DNA of 64,000 bases, taken from the NCBI RefSeq assembly GCF_020447265.1, contig NZ_JAJADR010000001.1, positions 682,001-746,000 of the forward strand. Reading direction: 5' to 3'. The position numbers and the translations under genes are program-made. This document shows, piece by piece, positions 52,001-60,518 of this stretch; within the stretch, counting starts at the first letter, position 1, and every line of letters begins with the position of its first letter. The DNA comes from Hymenobacter lucidus. Its GTDB lineage: Bacteria; Bacteroidota; Bacteroidia; Cytophagales; Hymenobacteraceae. The notes under the pieces were generated by a model, which had not been told where the DNA came from, made no database searches, and was given only the letters and a program-made list of their open reading frames with translations.

Positions 52001-52519
52001 TCGCAGAACCGGGCCCTGGACCGCTACGCCTACAACGCCTCCCAGCATCTGGCCCTGCTCGACTCGAAGGATGGCGTGTCGCTGGAACGCATCCGGACCG
52101 ATGGGCCCAGCACCGCCGGCAACTTCCACTCGGCGGCCAGCACCGTGGGCTACGCCACGCCAGGCCGCCGCAACTCGCAGTACCAGGACGACCCCGGCGG
52201 AGACAAGCTGTTCCGCCTCGACCCCGAGGTTTTCACGCCCGATGCTGATGGAATGCAGGATTTTACCACCCTCAACTACACCCTCGACGCGCCCGGCTAT
52301 GCAGCCAGTATTACAGTGTATGATGCGCAGGGCCGCCTGTCCCGGCGCCTAGTGCGCAACGAAACGATGGCTACGAGCGGCTTTTTTCAGTGGGACGGCC
52401 TCAACGACCAAGGCCGGAAAGTGCCCATCGGCTACTACATTCTGCACATCGAGCTGACGCAGCCCAGCGGCGACAAAAAGGAATACAAGAAGACGGTAGT
52501 CGTCGGGGCACGTTTTTAG
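49058..52519 (+). CDS. Large secreted protein with lamin-tail domains
   Basis: A 1153-residue protein. The ATG at 49058 is followed by a basic stretch and signal peptide (SRLLMLIMAVIGLSSSSARA, Q). The first about 240 residues look like a concanavalin-like beta-sandwich (FTDGDFTQNPAWSGGTADFQ). Ig-like blocks (DRTAPLLRRATVISATTIRL) alternate with two full lamin-tail domains (LLITEIYADESPVVGLPASE, VIITEIFADETPVIGLPASE) and a third divergent one (DVVINEILFNPRTGGVDFVE). The C-terminus (LYTLDAPGYAASITVYDAQG-like, then GFFQWDGLNDQGRKVPIGYY) is a FlgD/T9SS-like Ig domain. It is predicted to be exported; no catalytic residues are seen. Confidence 0.82.
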   Translation: MQRTSTAKSALLNLHVRSRLLMLIMAVIGLSSSSARAQLAETFTDGDFTQNPAWSGGTADFQINAALQLQSNGPAVTPSNTQLVTASTSVTGTVWEFWANLRLATSGSNYADVWLVSDLADLRATANKGYFVRLGGTDDEVSLFRKNAGATATAIIDGQNTTLSSTTNNLVRVRVTRSTLNVWTLERDLTGGTNYVSEGTVTDATHQRSNYCGVSLTYSATNNRSFYFDDFRITDRTAPVLQSASIIGARQVDVLFNEPIFLPRPTDFQLNTGTPAILDAVRDATDQGLVHLTLAADLLPGTNTLTVVRVADEGGFSGGPFTTTLTFTPPAVVPGFYQLLITEIYADESPVVGLPASEFIEIHNPSATQTLDLGGVRLLRTTSTTTPAVFAAGAQLLPGEYAVVCGSTRVAQFAAYGKVFGLSNFPALTNAGDEILLRGRDGRTIFEVRYTDAWYRDAAKKDGGWTLEMIDTANPCGGAANWTASTDPSGGTPGRANSVRAANPDRTAPLLRRATVISATTIRLEFDEKLDSVTAANPALYSIQPALTIQRVTPVPFDFRAVELTLTTALAPAVVYTATVQRATDCVGNATGAAASVTFGLPSVPTAGQVIITEIFADETPVIGLPASEYLEIYNPTTRILDLGGVRLLKPGSSSAAVFPDTTRLQPGQYAVVCSSTRTALFARYGTVFGVSNFPSLSNDGDQLVLRARDGRTLFEVAYSSTWYKDGAKKDGGWALEMVDTGNFCGGIENWTASTDVSGGTPGRANSVRATNPDRTAPALLRAVAISPTLVRLFFGEKLDSLASANPALYSFSTTTAVTKAAPASPDFRAVDLTLGSALAASQPITVSVQRATDCVGNATGAVATATFGLPSAPVANDVVINEILFNPRTGGVDFVELLNRSGKYLDLQGWQLGNISASNVLDDELISSGPYVLAPGQLVALTTRPDIIQSQYPSSDPAAFLTMPALPTFPDDAGTVVVFDSQNRALDRYAYNASQHLALLDSKDGVSLERIRTDGPSTAGNFHSAASTVGYATPGRRNSQYQDDPGGDKLFRLDPEVFTPDADGMQDFTTLNYTLDAPGYAASITVYDAQGRLSRRLVRNETMATSGFFQWDGLNDQGRKVPIGYYILHIELTQPSGDKKEYKKTVVVGARF

Positions 52520-52534
52520 AAGGTCGCTGTTTAA

Positions 52535-52705
52535 CTGTCATCCTGAGCTTGTAAAGGAACTGCCTCACCTGAGTAGTAAGCCTGATTTAACTCACGAAAG
52601 CCCTTTGCCGCACTGGTGGTAAAGGGCTTTTTTATATTGCTATAAACCGCGGTGGGATAAGTGAGGAAGGTCCTTCACTCCACTGGGTTTCATTTAGGAT
52701 GACAG
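52535..52705. repeat. 171-bp palindromic dispersed-repeat-like element with nested terminator
   Basis: CTGTCATCCT at 52535 and AGGATGACAG ending at 52705 are inverted ends, with a second imperfect inverted pair around AAGGAACTGCCTCAC and GTGAGGAAGGTCCTT. The ends resemble, but are not the same as, those of the element at 28689-28803. A transcription terminator sits in its centre. Confidence 0.6.
52597..52633 (+). terminator. Terminator after the lamin-tail gene
   Basis: AAAGCCCTTT pairs with AAAGGGCTTT plus T-run around a 14-base loop, within the palindromic element. Confidence 0.8.
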
Positions 52706-52768
52706 ACGAAGGGTAGCCATCTTCCGCCAACCTATTAAACCTCACCCAGCAAACTGCGTCCAACGACC

Positions 52769-54226
52769 ATGACGAACCAACAGCAGCTGCAGCATTTGTA
52801 CTGGCGGGCGGGCTTCGGGCCGCGGGCCGCCGATATTGCCGCGAACCTGACCCCGCGCAAGGCGCTGCGGCAATTGCTGCGCGACTCGGAAACAGTGCAG
52901 CCCCTGGAAGGGGTCAAGATTCAGGCGGCGGAAATGACGGCCATGACACCCGTACCCACCCCCGACCTGCGCCAGGACCCGCAGGCTCCGGCCCTGAAGA
53001 AAGGTGAGCTGACGCCGGCCCAGCGCAAGGAGCAGAACCGCCAGATCCGGGAGGCCTTCTACACGATGAATACCGGCTGGCTGGAGCGCATGGCCACCTC
53101 GCCGGCCCAGCTGCGCGAGAAAATGACCTTCTTCTGGCACGGCCATTTTGCCTGCCGCGTGCGCCGGCCCGATGCGGCCCTGCAGCTCAACAATACGCTG
53201 CGGCGGCTGGCTCTGGGCAAGTTCGGCGACCTGCTGCTGGCCGTGAGCAAGGAGCCGGCCATGCTGCAGTTTCTCAACAACCAGCAGAACCGCAAGCAGC
53301 GGCCCAACGAGAACTTCGCCCGCGAGGTGATGGAGCTCTTTACCATCGGGCGCGGGCATTATTCGGAGCAGGACGTGAAGGAAGCGGCCCGGGCCTTCAC
53401 CGGCTGGAGCTACGACGCGCAGGGCCAGTTTGCTTTCCGGGAGCGGCAGCACGACGACGGCCCGAAAACCTTTCTGGGCCGCACCGGCAACTTCGGCGGC
53501 GAAGACGTGCTGAAAATCATCCTGGAGCAGCCCCAGACCGCCGAGTTCATTACCACGAAGCTCTACCGGTTTTTCGTAAATGACGTGCCCAATCCGGCCC
53601 ATATTCGACCTCTGGCCCAGGCCTTTTTCCAGAGCGGCTACGATATCGGCGACCTGATGGAGCGCCTGTTCTCGGCCGACTGGTTTTACGAGGCGGCCAA
53701 CGTGGGCACCCGCATTAAGTCGCCGATTGAGTTGCTGGCCGGCATCAAGCGCACGATAGGGGTGGAGCTGCAGGATAAGCGCCCGTTGATTGTGTTCCAA
53801 AAGGCGCTGGGTCAAACTCTGTTTGAGCCGCCAAACGTGGCCGGCTGGCCTGGCGGCCGCAACTGGATTGACAGCTCGACTCTTCTATTTCGGCTGCAAC
53901 TGCCGCAGGTGCTGCTCAAAAACGCTGAAATCAGCATTGCGCTGAAGGAAGACGAAAACGACATCGACCCGCAGCAAACCCGCGCCGACCGCACCTTCCG
54001 GCAGCAGGTGCAGGCTAAGGCCAAGCTGGCGCCGCTGGGCCTGCTGCTCGCCAAAACACCCGAAACCCAGCAGCCCGCCGAGCTGAGCCGGTTTCTGCTG
54101 CAAGCCCCCATTCGGCCCGACAACCTGCTGCTGGTGCAGCAAACGGCTCAGAAAGCCCCCGCCGAAGGCCGCCTGCGCACGATGGTAACCAGCCTGCTCA
54201 GCTTGCCGGAATACCAGTTGATGTAA
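52769..54226 (+). CDS. DUF1800 family protein
   Basis: A 485-residue protein. The start MTNQQQLQHLYWRAGFGPRA is the family opening, followed by AQLREKMTFFWHGHFACRVR, NENFAREVMELFTIGRGHYS, EAARAFTGWSYDAQG and FRERQHDDGPKTFLGRTGNF, then ELLAGIKRTIG and NVAGWPGGRNWIDSSTLLFR. DUF1800 is usually encoded next to DUF1501, as here (24-base gap). No signal peptide is obvious. The pair's function is not established; its members are suspected exported, polymer-linked proteins. Confidence 0.92.
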   Translation: MTNQQQLQHLYWRAGFGPRAADIAANLTPRKALRQLLRDSETVQPLEGVKIQAAEMTAMTPVPTPDLRQDPQAPALKKGELTPAQRKEQNRQIREAFYTMNTGWLERMATSPAQLREKMTFFWHGHFACRVRRPDAALQLNNTLRRLALGKFGDLLLAVSKEPAMLQFLNNQQNRKQRPNENFAREVMELFTIGRGHYSEQDVKEAARAFTGWSYDAQGQFAFRERQHDDGPKTFLGRTGNFGGEDVLKIILEQPQTAEFITTKLYRFFVNDVPNPAHIRPLAQAFFQSGYDIGDLMERLFSADWFYEAANVGTRIKSPIELLAGIKRTIGVELQDKRPLIVFQKALGQTLFEPPNVAGWPGGRNWIDSSTLLFRLQLPQVLLKNAEISIALKEDENDIDPQQTRADRTFRQQVQAKAKLAPLGLLLAKTPETQQPAELSRFLLQAPIRPDNLLLVQQTAQKAPAEGRLRTMVTSLLSLPEYQLM

Positions 54227-54250
54227 GCTCTCAATTCTAAGTTCTCTATC

Positions 54251-55462
54251 ATGCCTACTTCCCGCCGCGACTTTCTGAAAACTTCGGTGCTGGCCAGCTC
54301 TCTGCTGTTCGTGCCCAAATTTCTGCACGCCCTCGACGCCCAGGGTGTGCCGCAACTGCGCAATTCTAACGGCAAGCGGCTGGTGGTAGTGCAGCTCGGC
54401 GGCGGCAACGACGGCCTGAACATGGTGGTGCCCTTCCGCAATGACCTGTATTATAAGGCCCGCCCCACGCTGGCCCTGCGCGAGCAAAGCGGCCTGCTGA
54501 CGCTCGACAAGGACCTGGCGTTCAACCCCAATATGACGCCCCTTAAAGGCCTCTACGACCAGGGGCTGGTGGGCGTGCTCAACAGCGTGGGCTACCCCAA
54601 CCCCGACCGGTCGCACTTTCGCTCGATGGATATCTGGCAGAGCGGCTCGGCGTCGGACCAATACGTAACCACGGGCTGGCTGGGCCGCTACCTCGACTCG
54701 AACTGCCCCGCCTGCCAGGTGCCCTACAACGGGCTGGAAGTAGACGATACGCTGAGCCTAGCCATGAAAGGCGAGCTGCGCAAAGGCCTGGCGCTGAAGA
54801 ATCCGGAGAAGTTTCATCAAGTAACGCAGAACCGCTTTATCAGTAAGGTGAGCAGCGAAAAAGCGGGCGGCAGCGGCTCCGAGCTGGATTATCTGTACAA
54901 GACGTTGGCCGAAACTACCTCCTCAGCCGACTACCTCTACCAGACCTCCAAAGTATACAAATCGGCCATTAACTACCCCAATACCGACTTCGGTAAGAGC
55001 CTCAAAACCACCGCCGAACTGATTAATTCCGGTATCGAGTCGCGGGTGTTCTACGTTTCGCTCACCGGCTTCGATACTCACGTGCGGCAACAGGAGCAGC
55101 AGGGCAAGCTACTCGGCGACCTGTCGGGCGGGCTCGGGGCTTTCGTGGAAGATCTGCAGAAAAGCGGGCAGCTCAACGACACGCTCATCCTGGTTTTCTC
55201 CGAATTCGGCCGCCGCGTAACCCAGAATGCCAGCAACGGCACCGACCACGGCACGGCCAACAACGTGCTGCTGCTCGGCGGTGGCCTGCGCCGCAAAGGA
55301 ATCCTCAACGACGCCCCCGATCTGCTCAACCTCGACCAGGGCGACCTGAAGTACCAGCTCGATTTCCGCAGCATCTACGCCACCATCCTCCGCGACTGGC
55401 TCGAGGCCGACGATAAAGCCGTGCTGGGCAGTGAGTTCAGTCGGCTCTCGGGGCTGGTGTAG
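54251..55462 (+). CDS. DUF1501 family protein (sulfatase-like fold), Tat-type signal
   Basis: A 403-residue protein with a twin-arginine-like signal (MPTSRRDFLKTSVLASSLLF), so it is probably exported folded. Family motifs are LVVVQLGGGNDGLNMVVPFR, YDQGLVGVLNSVGYPNPDRS, HFRSMDIWQSG, YVSLTGFDTHVRQQEQQGKL, VFSEFGRRVTQNASNGTDHG and TANNVLLLGGGLR. The DUF1501 fold is related to alkaline phosphatase/sulfatase, but its substrate is unknown. It is coupled with the DUF1800 gene upstream and followed by a terminator. Confidence 0.93.
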   Translation: MPTSRRDFLKTSVLASSLLFVPKFLHALDAQGVPQLRNSNGKRLVVVQLGGGNDGLNMVVPFRNDLYYKARPTLALREQSGLLTLDKDLAFNPNMTPLKGLYDQGLVGVLNSVGYPNPDRSHFRSMDIWQSGSASDQYVTTGWLGRYLDSNCPACQVPYNGLEVDDTLSLAMKGELRKGLALKNPEKFHQVTQNRFISKVSSEKAGGSGSELDYLYKTLAETTSSADYLYQTSKVYKSAINYPNTDFGKSLKTTAELINSGIESRVFYVSLTGFDTHVRQQEQQGKLLGDLSGGLGAFVEDLQKSGQLNDTLILVFSEFGRRVTQNASNGTDHGTANNVLLLGGGLRRKGILNDAPDLLNLDQGDLKYQLDFRSIYATILRDWLEADDKAVLGSEFSRLSGLV

Positions 55463-55473
55463 CTCGGGAACAC

Positions 55474-55517
55474 GTGGAATGGGCGCTTCGCACTCCGATG
55501 CGCCCATTCCACTTTTT
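55474..55517 (+). terminator. Terminator of the DUF1800-DUF1501 unit
   Basis: GTGGAATGGGCGC (55474-55486) pairs with GCGCCCATTCCAC (55500-55512) followed by T5, 12 bases after the stop. Confidence 0.9.
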
Positions 55518-55838
55518 GGAGCGTAGTCTGTAAAGTGGACTGCCAGGCAGATGCGTTGGGGAAGATATGTTTTTGTGTATAAGCAAGTTAATGAGCGGGG
55601 ATAAAGCTGGCATACCCCTGGCTTCGTAGCAGGGCGGCTCTGCGTGTAGTAGAACCAAGAAACCGGCTAAGCTGGCGACTGGCAAATGTTGCTTCGGCCC
55701 AAAGCCGGAGCAATCAGGCAGTTCCGGGCCGCTGGGTTCTTTAACGGGCGTTGAGCTGTTGCTCCAGCTTTGGCCCGGGCCCGCAGTGCCTGTATTCAGC
55801 CTAGTCCACTTTGCTCACCTAACTCTCTGCCCTATTGT
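55518..55838. other. Intergenic stretch without a recognised element
   Basis: About 320 bases between the terminator and the GAF gene. I see no consensus promoter, repeat or credible ORF here beyond the upstream extension of the GAF frame, which is rejected. Confidence 0.5.
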
Positions 55839-56549
55839 ATGTACACTACTCCATCTCACCCATTGACCGTTGATGAGCCCGAGCGTTTGCGGAGCTTACG
55901 TGCCTATCATGTGCTGCTTTCTATGCGCGAGCCGGTGTTCAACGAGTTTGTTGCCCTCACGGCCCGCATTTTTAGCTTACCCATTTCGCTCATTGCCCTC
56001 GTGGAGGCCGATGAGGTGCATTATCCGGCCAACTTCGGCATGCCGGGAGTAGCACCGATGGCGCGTGTCGGGACGCTGTGCGCTACCGCTATTCTACACA
56101 ATCAGGCCGTGGTGTATGAAGACCTCGGGGGGGAGCATCCGCATCTGTCCCCACAAGTGGCGCGCGCCGCTTACGACCAGCAGATCCGGTTTTATGCCGG
56201 AGCGCCCCTACGCACGCCCGACCAGCGCAACATGGGCACCCTGTGCGTACTCGATCATGAGTCCCGCGTATTCAGCGTACCCGAGCAACGGCTACTCGAA
56301 AAGCTGGCGACTTTGGTAAGCAAAACAGTGGCTATCCGCTATACCTGCATGGAGTTTCTGGGAGAAGGAGAGATGCGGTGGAAACGCATCTGCCTACAAC
56401 TCAAGGACGAAGTTCTGGCCCTGACGGCCCTGATACGCTACCTGTTTACCCGCTACGGAGTCCAGATTCCGGTTTCTGCCGAGCTGCTGAGCCAGGTAGA
56501 ACGCCGCTTTCACGCCTTGCATAATGTGCTCAACGAATGCGAGGATTAG
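55839..56549 (+). CDS. GAF-domain protein
   Basis: A 236-residue protein. The ATG at 55839 (MYTTPSHPLTVDEPERLRSL) is preferred over a longer frame with no character. Residues about 20-170 form a GAF domain (FNEFVALTARIFSLPISLIA, LVEADEVHYPANFG, FYAGAPLRTPDQRNMGTLCV, LDHESRVFSVPEQRLLEKLA), here without an attached kinase or cyclase. The rest is helical (WKRICLQLKDEVLALTALIR). Short GAF proteins of this form are frequent in Bacteroidetes and bind small ligands or chromophores; the ligand is unknown. Confidence 0.85.
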   Translation: MYTTPSHPLTVDEPERLRSLRAYHVLLSMREPVFNEFVALTARIFSLPISLIALVEADEVHYPANFGMPGVAPMARVGTLCATAILHNQAVVYEDLGGEHPHLSPQVARAAYDQQIRFYAGAPLRTPDQRNMGTLCVLDHESRVFSVPEQRLLEKLATLVSKTVAIRYTCMEFLGEGEMRWKRICLQLKDEVLALTALIRYLFTRYGVQIPVSAELLSQVERRFHALHNVLNECED

Positions 56550-56741
56550 GAATACTCGGTGATAAGGCGGGGCCAGGGGCCAACCAACCTGGCAGAGCCC
56601 TGGGGCAGATTCGCAGAAGAGCCCAGACAAGGTAAGCTCGGCGGTGAAGTGCAAAAAATAGTAGCTCAGCAATATCCTTTCGTTTTAAGGGGCGTAAAAA
56701 AGCGCAGTTAGTACCACCTACAACCCTTAAAACCTGACACA

Positions 56742-57140
56742 ATGAAAGTTATATCACCTCGGGTCCACGGTATGATGGACTACGCCACCGTGCTGCTGTT
56801 TGCCCTGGCCCCCACGCTGTTTAACCTCGGCGGCACCTACGCTACCGTCTGCTACGTGCTGGCGGCCGGCTACCTGGTCATCACGCTACTGACCGACTTC
56901 CAGATGGGTATTGCCCACCTCATTTCCTTCCCCATGCACGGCTGGTTGGAGCTGATTAGCGGTATTGCCCTGCTGGCGTCGCCCTTCCTGTTCGGCTTTG
57001 CCGACGACAGCGAAACGGCCCGTAACTTCTTCATGGCCATGGGCGTGCTCTTTATCGGTACCTGGCTGCTGACCGACTGGCGGGCCGATACCCACACCCA
57101 AACCCACGGCCACGGCACGATGATGCCTAACCACCACTAG
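56742..57140 (+). CDS. SPW-repeat-like small membrane protein
   Basis: A 132-residue protein with four hydrophobic segments (ATVLLFALAPTLFNLGGTYA, CYVLAAGYLVITLLTDFQMG, ISGIALLASPFLFGFADDSE, NFFMAMGVLFIGTWLLTDWR). The opening KVISPRVHGMMDYATVLLF and the SPFLFGF and LTDW parts fit the SPW repeat family, whose function is unknown. It ends in a His-rich tail (HTQTHGHGTMMPNHH) that could bind metal. A terminator follows. Confidence 0.8.
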   Translation: MKVISPRVHGMMDYATVLLFALAPTLFNLGGTYATVCYVLAAGYLVITLLTDFQMGIAHLISFPMHGWLELISGIALLASPFLFGFADDSETARNFFMAMGVLFIGTWLLTDWRADTHTQTHGHGTMMPNHH

Positions 57141-57160
57141 GACAGGCTTCGGCTTATGTC

Positions 57161-57204
57161 AATAAAAAGGCCCGGCTTCAATTCTGAAGTTGGGCCTTTT
57201 TATT
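57161..57204. terminator. Bidirectional terminator between convergent genes
   Basis: A stem around AAAAAGGCCC and GGGCCTTTTT with an inner CTTCA/TGAAG pairing closes an ATTC loop, between the SPW gene and the outer-membrane protein gene. Confidence 0.88.
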
Positions 57205-57215
57205 GGCACTTAAAA

Positions 57216-58055
57216 TTACCGCCGGAAGCTGACGCCCAGAAAATACTCTTGGTCAGTGTTTTTGGTCAGCGCTAGGTGGGTACCAAAGTCCACAATCAGG
57301 TTATCGCTCAGGTGCAGCTGTGGGCCTACGTTGAACGACGCCTGCCAGGCCGCGTGGCGCGTGTTCCACATGCCTACCACCTCAGCAAAGGCCGAGAGGA
57401 ACTTCGAAAACTCGTAGTCGATGGCGGTGCTAGGAGCAAGCAGCACGTAGCGCTGTTCAGCGTCGGTATCGTAGTCCCAGTCGCCGCGCACTTGAAACTG
57501 GAGGTTGAATTCCTTGCTGAAATCGTGGCTGTAGGGAATCAGTAGGCCGTATTCCGTGACGCTGTTGCCCACTGAGCGGCCCACCGGCAGGCGCACAAAG
57601 CCAATAACGGCTAAGGCATCAGGTTTGCCATCCTGGCCCAGCAGCGTATGTTTGAGGCGCAGCGTCAGGTCGCCGAAGCCCTGGTTGCGCTCCGGTTCCT
57701 GGTCGTCGTCCCACTCCTTCTCAATCGAGTACATATCGACCTCCGCCTGGATATCGGTGTGCGTGGTGAGGCCCAGCTTTAGCAGTGCGTGGTTGAGGTA
57801 AAAGGTACGCTCGTGATGGGCATTTTCGCCTTTGTTCAGCAGGCGTAGCAAGTCACTCTCGATCTGAAAATGGCCCGGATCAACTGTGAACGGGCTTTCT
57901 GAGTAGCCGGGCCGATCGGGGCGTAGCTCCCGCAACAAGTTACGCGGCGTCGGCTTGAACAACGTGTAGCCCGCATTGGCCGTGAGTGAATCGTTGTTCT
58001 GGGCGGCCAGGGCAAAAGGCAAAAGTGTGGTTAGCAGCAGGAAAATGTGTTTCAT
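57216..58055 (-). CDS. Outer-membrane transporter-like protein
   Basis: A 279-residue protein with a signal peptide (MKHIFLLLTTLLPFALAAQN). After LRPDRPGYSESPFTVDPGHF come regularly spaced strands (HFQIESDLLRLL, TFYLNHALLKLGLTTHTDIQ, GDLTLRLKHTLLGQDGKPDA, VIGFVRLPVGRSVG) to a terminal EYFLGVSFRR. This is the pattern of the meta-pathway/phenol-degradation-type outer-membrane barrel family, in Bacteroidetes often annotated only as transporter. It lies 94 bases after the TonB-dependent receptor gene, so it may belong to the same metal-linked unit, which is inference from context. Confidence 0.75.
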   Translation of the reverse strand: MKHIFLLLTTLLPFALAAQNNDSLTANAGYTLFKPTPRNLLRELRPDRPGYSESPFTVDPGHFQIESDLLRLLNKGENAHHERTFYLNHALLKLGLTTHTDIQAEVDMYSIEKEWDDDQEPERNQGFGDLTLRLKHTLLGQDGKPDALAVIGFVRLPVGRSVGNSVTEYGLLIPYSHDFSKEFNLQFQVRGDWDYDTDAEQRYVLLAPSTAIDYEFSKFLSAFAEVVGMWNTRHAAWQASFNVGPQLHLSDNLIVDFGTHLALTKNTDQEYFLGVSFRR

Positions 58056-58149
58056 GGGAGCGGAGAAATTGCACTATTCAGCCCGCATACGTAGAAGGCT
58101 GGCTTCAGATGCAGTTTTTTTAGAATCCAGCTCCCAACCCCAACGCTAG

Positions 58150-60408
58150 CTACAGTGAGTAGCGCAGCCCCAGAAACGTGCGCCGGCCCTGCACCGGGGC
58201 ATAGTTGTACTCAGTGTCAAACGAATACCCGTTGGGGTTGTCTTGGCCCACATATTTGTCGAAGGGGTCGAAGGCCCGAATCAGTACGTGGCGGGGCAGG
58301 AAATCAAGCAGATTCTTCAGGCCACCGTAGATTTCCAGATGCTCGCCCATGCGCTTGGTCAGCTGCACGTTTTGCAAAGAGTACCACGGTGAGCGGCTCG
58401 GGCGGTAGTCGTTGGGCTGCACCGGCAGCTGCATCGGCCCGTTTACCTGCCCGGTATAATCCACCACCACGCCCAGCCGGGCCAGGGTGTAGCTCACGGC
58501 GTAAGTACCCGAAAAGACGGGCGCGTGCAGCTGCGTGACGCGCTGCAGCGCCCCGCCGCCCACTGGCCGTTCCTGCCGGAAAACGTCCATCAGCGTGATG
58601 CCGGCAATGATTTTCAACGGCCGCGAAAAGGTCAGATCTGTGTTCAGCGTGAAGCCCCGCGACACGGCGTAGCCGTCCAGGTTGCGGTACACAATCTGGT
58701 TGACGTCGGTGGTATAGTCGGGGCTGATTTTGTTGGTGAAGTAGGTGTAAAACGCGCTGGCGTCCACCGTCAGTAGGCCCGCAGCCGTGGTGAAAAAGCG
58801 CTGGTAGTTCACATTGGCATTCCAGCTTCGCTCGGGCCGTAGCGCCTCGGGCACTACCACTTGGCGCGCCCCGGTGAGGGCAGCGTGGTCTTCCGTAAAC
58901 AGATTCACCACCCGGTAACCGTTGCCGATACCCACGCGCACCACCTGACTGTTGTCGGGCTTGCTCCACTTGTAGTTGAGGCGCGGCGACAGAATACTGC
59001 CGTGTACCGAGTTGTAGTCGTAGCGCAGGCCGGCCAGCAGCGTGGCGTTTTCGGTTACGCGCCACTCATCCTGGGCAAAAATGCCGGGCAGGCTGGTTAC
59101 GTCGGGCCGGGTGGCCTGCTCGCCGTCGGGGCTGGCCGTGGCGGGCGTGTTATCGTCGTACCAGGTGTAGCGGTAGGTAGCGCCCAGCAGCAGATTATGC
59201 CGGATGTTCAGCTCCCGCGCCCACGTCAGCTGCCCGAAGCCCACGCGCTGGGTGGCCCGGTAAAGCGTGGTACCGTAGGCCGAGTTCTGCCGGTGTTGGT
59301 TAAACGAGCCGCTCAGCATCAGCTTCTGGCCCGCCACCGGCAGCTGATATTGCCCCAGCAGTTCGTAGCGGCTCGTGTACACACTCTCCCCGTAGATACT
59401 GTCGCCGCCCCGGAATTCGGGCGTCCAGCCGAGTTGCCCCCCAAATCGGTCTTCGTAGTAATAGCGCCCCGCCAGGTTGGCAATCCGCTCCTGGGGCCGC
59501 TGAAACGACCATTTGTTGAATACCGAAGCCCGGTGCTGCGTGGGCAGGTCGGTGAAGCCGTCGTCATTCACGTCGCGCCGCTGGTTGTAGCCAAACAGGT
59601 TGGTGCTGAGTAGGGTAGTGGCATTGCGTACCTTGGCGGCGGTGCCCAGGTCCAGGTTCATTTCGCCGTGGGAAGTGCCGAAAGCATCGGCCGAGAAGCG
59701 CGGCGCCTTTGCCGGGTTTTTGGTGATGACATTTATCAGGCCGCCCACCGCTTCGGAGCCGTAGAGCGTGGAGGCCGGCCCCTTCACCACCTCAATCCGC
59801 TCCACCATACTATTCGGAATGCCGCTCAGGCCATACACCGTGGACAGGGAGCTGACGATGGGCATACCATCAATGAGCACCATCGTGTAAGGGCCTTCCA
59901 GCCCGTTGATGTGAATGTCGCCGGTGTTGCAGATGTTGCAATTGAGCTGGGGCCGCACGCCGTTTACCATCGTCAGGTTTTCGAACAGGCAGGCGCTGGG
60001 GTTTTTCTGGAAGTAGCGCGGCGTATAAATTTCCACTGCCACCGGCGACTGACTTTTCACCACCTCGCTCAGCGTGCCGCTTACCACCACGCCGCCCAGC
60101 TCGTTGCTGGTGCCACTCAGGGCAAAATTCACGGTGGCCGTTTGCCCACTCGTTACTGCAACAGTGCGCTCGGTAGGTAGAAACCCTACTGCACTGACCA
60201 CCACCCGCTGCAGCCCAGAAGGGACTTTGCCGAATGTGAAGCTGCCATTTTCATCGGCGGTGGTGCCCTGCGTGGTGCCTCTGAGCCCAATACTGGCAAA
60301 CGGCACAGCTTTGCCTTCGGCTCGCACTGTGCCTTTTATGCTACCTGTTTGGGCCGAAACGGAAACGGTAGCCAGCAGAAAGAACGTAAAGAGGAAAAGT
60401 GCTTTCAT
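58150..60408 (-). CDS. TonB-dependent outer-membrane receptor
   Basis: A 752-residue receptor with a signal peptide (MKALFLFTFFLLATVSVSAQ). A carboxypeptidase-like domain (TGSIKGTVRAEGKAVPFASI) is followed by the plug (LGGVVVSGTLSEV ... VAVEIYTPRYFQ ... LIDGMPIVSSLSTVYGLSGI, RIEVVKGPASTLYGSEAVGG) and a 22-strand-type barrel ending FLGLRYSL. Within the plug, CLFENLTMVNGVRPQLNCNI and CNTGDIHINGLEG place a CNIC Cys pair, seen in a subgroup of Bacteroidetes receptors. The substrate is probably a metal or metal complex, because a DtxR-like dyad lies in its promoter and an NRAMP transporter follows upstream; that is inference. Confidence 0.9.
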   Translation of the reverse strand: MKALFLFTFFLLATVSVSAQTGSIKGTVRAEGKAVPFASIGLRGTTQGTTADENGSFTFGKVPSGLQRVVVSAVGFLPTERTVAVTSGQTATVNFALSGTSNELGGVVVSGTLSEVVKSQSPVAVEIYTPRYFQKNPSACLFENLTMVNGVRPQLNCNICNTGDIHINGLEGPYTMVLIDGMPIVSSLSTVYGLSGIPNSMVERIEVVKGPASTLYGSEAVGGLINVITKNPAKAPRFSADAFGTSHGEMNLDLGTAAKVRNATTLLSTNLFGYNQRRDVNDDGFTDLPTQHRASVFNKWSFQRPQERIANLAGRYYYEDRFGGQLGWTPEFRGGDSIYGESVYTSRYELLGQYQLPVAGQKLMLSGSFNQHRQNSAYGTTLYRATQRVGFGQLTWARELNIRHNLLLGATYRYTWYDDNTPATASPDGEQATRPDVTSLPGIFAQDEWRVTENATLLAGLRYDYNSVHGSILSPRLNYKWSKPDNSQVVRVGIGNGYRVVNLFTEDHAALTGARQVVVPEALRPERSWNANVNYQRFFTTAAGLLTVDASAFYTYFTNKISPDYTTDVNQIVYRNLDGYAVSRGFTLNTDLTFSRPLKIIAGITLMDVFRQERPVGGGALQRVTQLHAPVFSGTYAVSYTLARLGVVVDYTGQVNGPMQLPVQPNDYRPSRSPWYSLQNVQLTKRMGEHLEIYGGLKNLLDFLPRHVLIRAFDPFDKYVGQDNPNGYSFDTEYNYAPVQGRRTFLGLRYSL

Positions 60409-60452
60409 AAGGTTGAGGAGAAAAATTAATTTAGAAAGCGCTGCTATTTTTA

Positions 60453-60468
60453 TTTAGACCAGTCTAAA
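60453..60468 (-). promoter_or_regulatory. DtxR/MntR-like operator ahead of the TonB-dependent receptor
   Basis: TTTAGAC and GTCTAAA form a perfect 7-bp dyad around CA, 45 bases upstream of the ATG at 60408. It matches the length and core (TTTAG ... CTAAA) of the two boxes ahead of the NRAMP gene. Confidence 0.6.
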
Positions 60469-60518
60469 ACTGTTTTCACAAAAAAGGCGCAGAGCTGCGG
60501 TAGCCCTGCGCCCGAATG

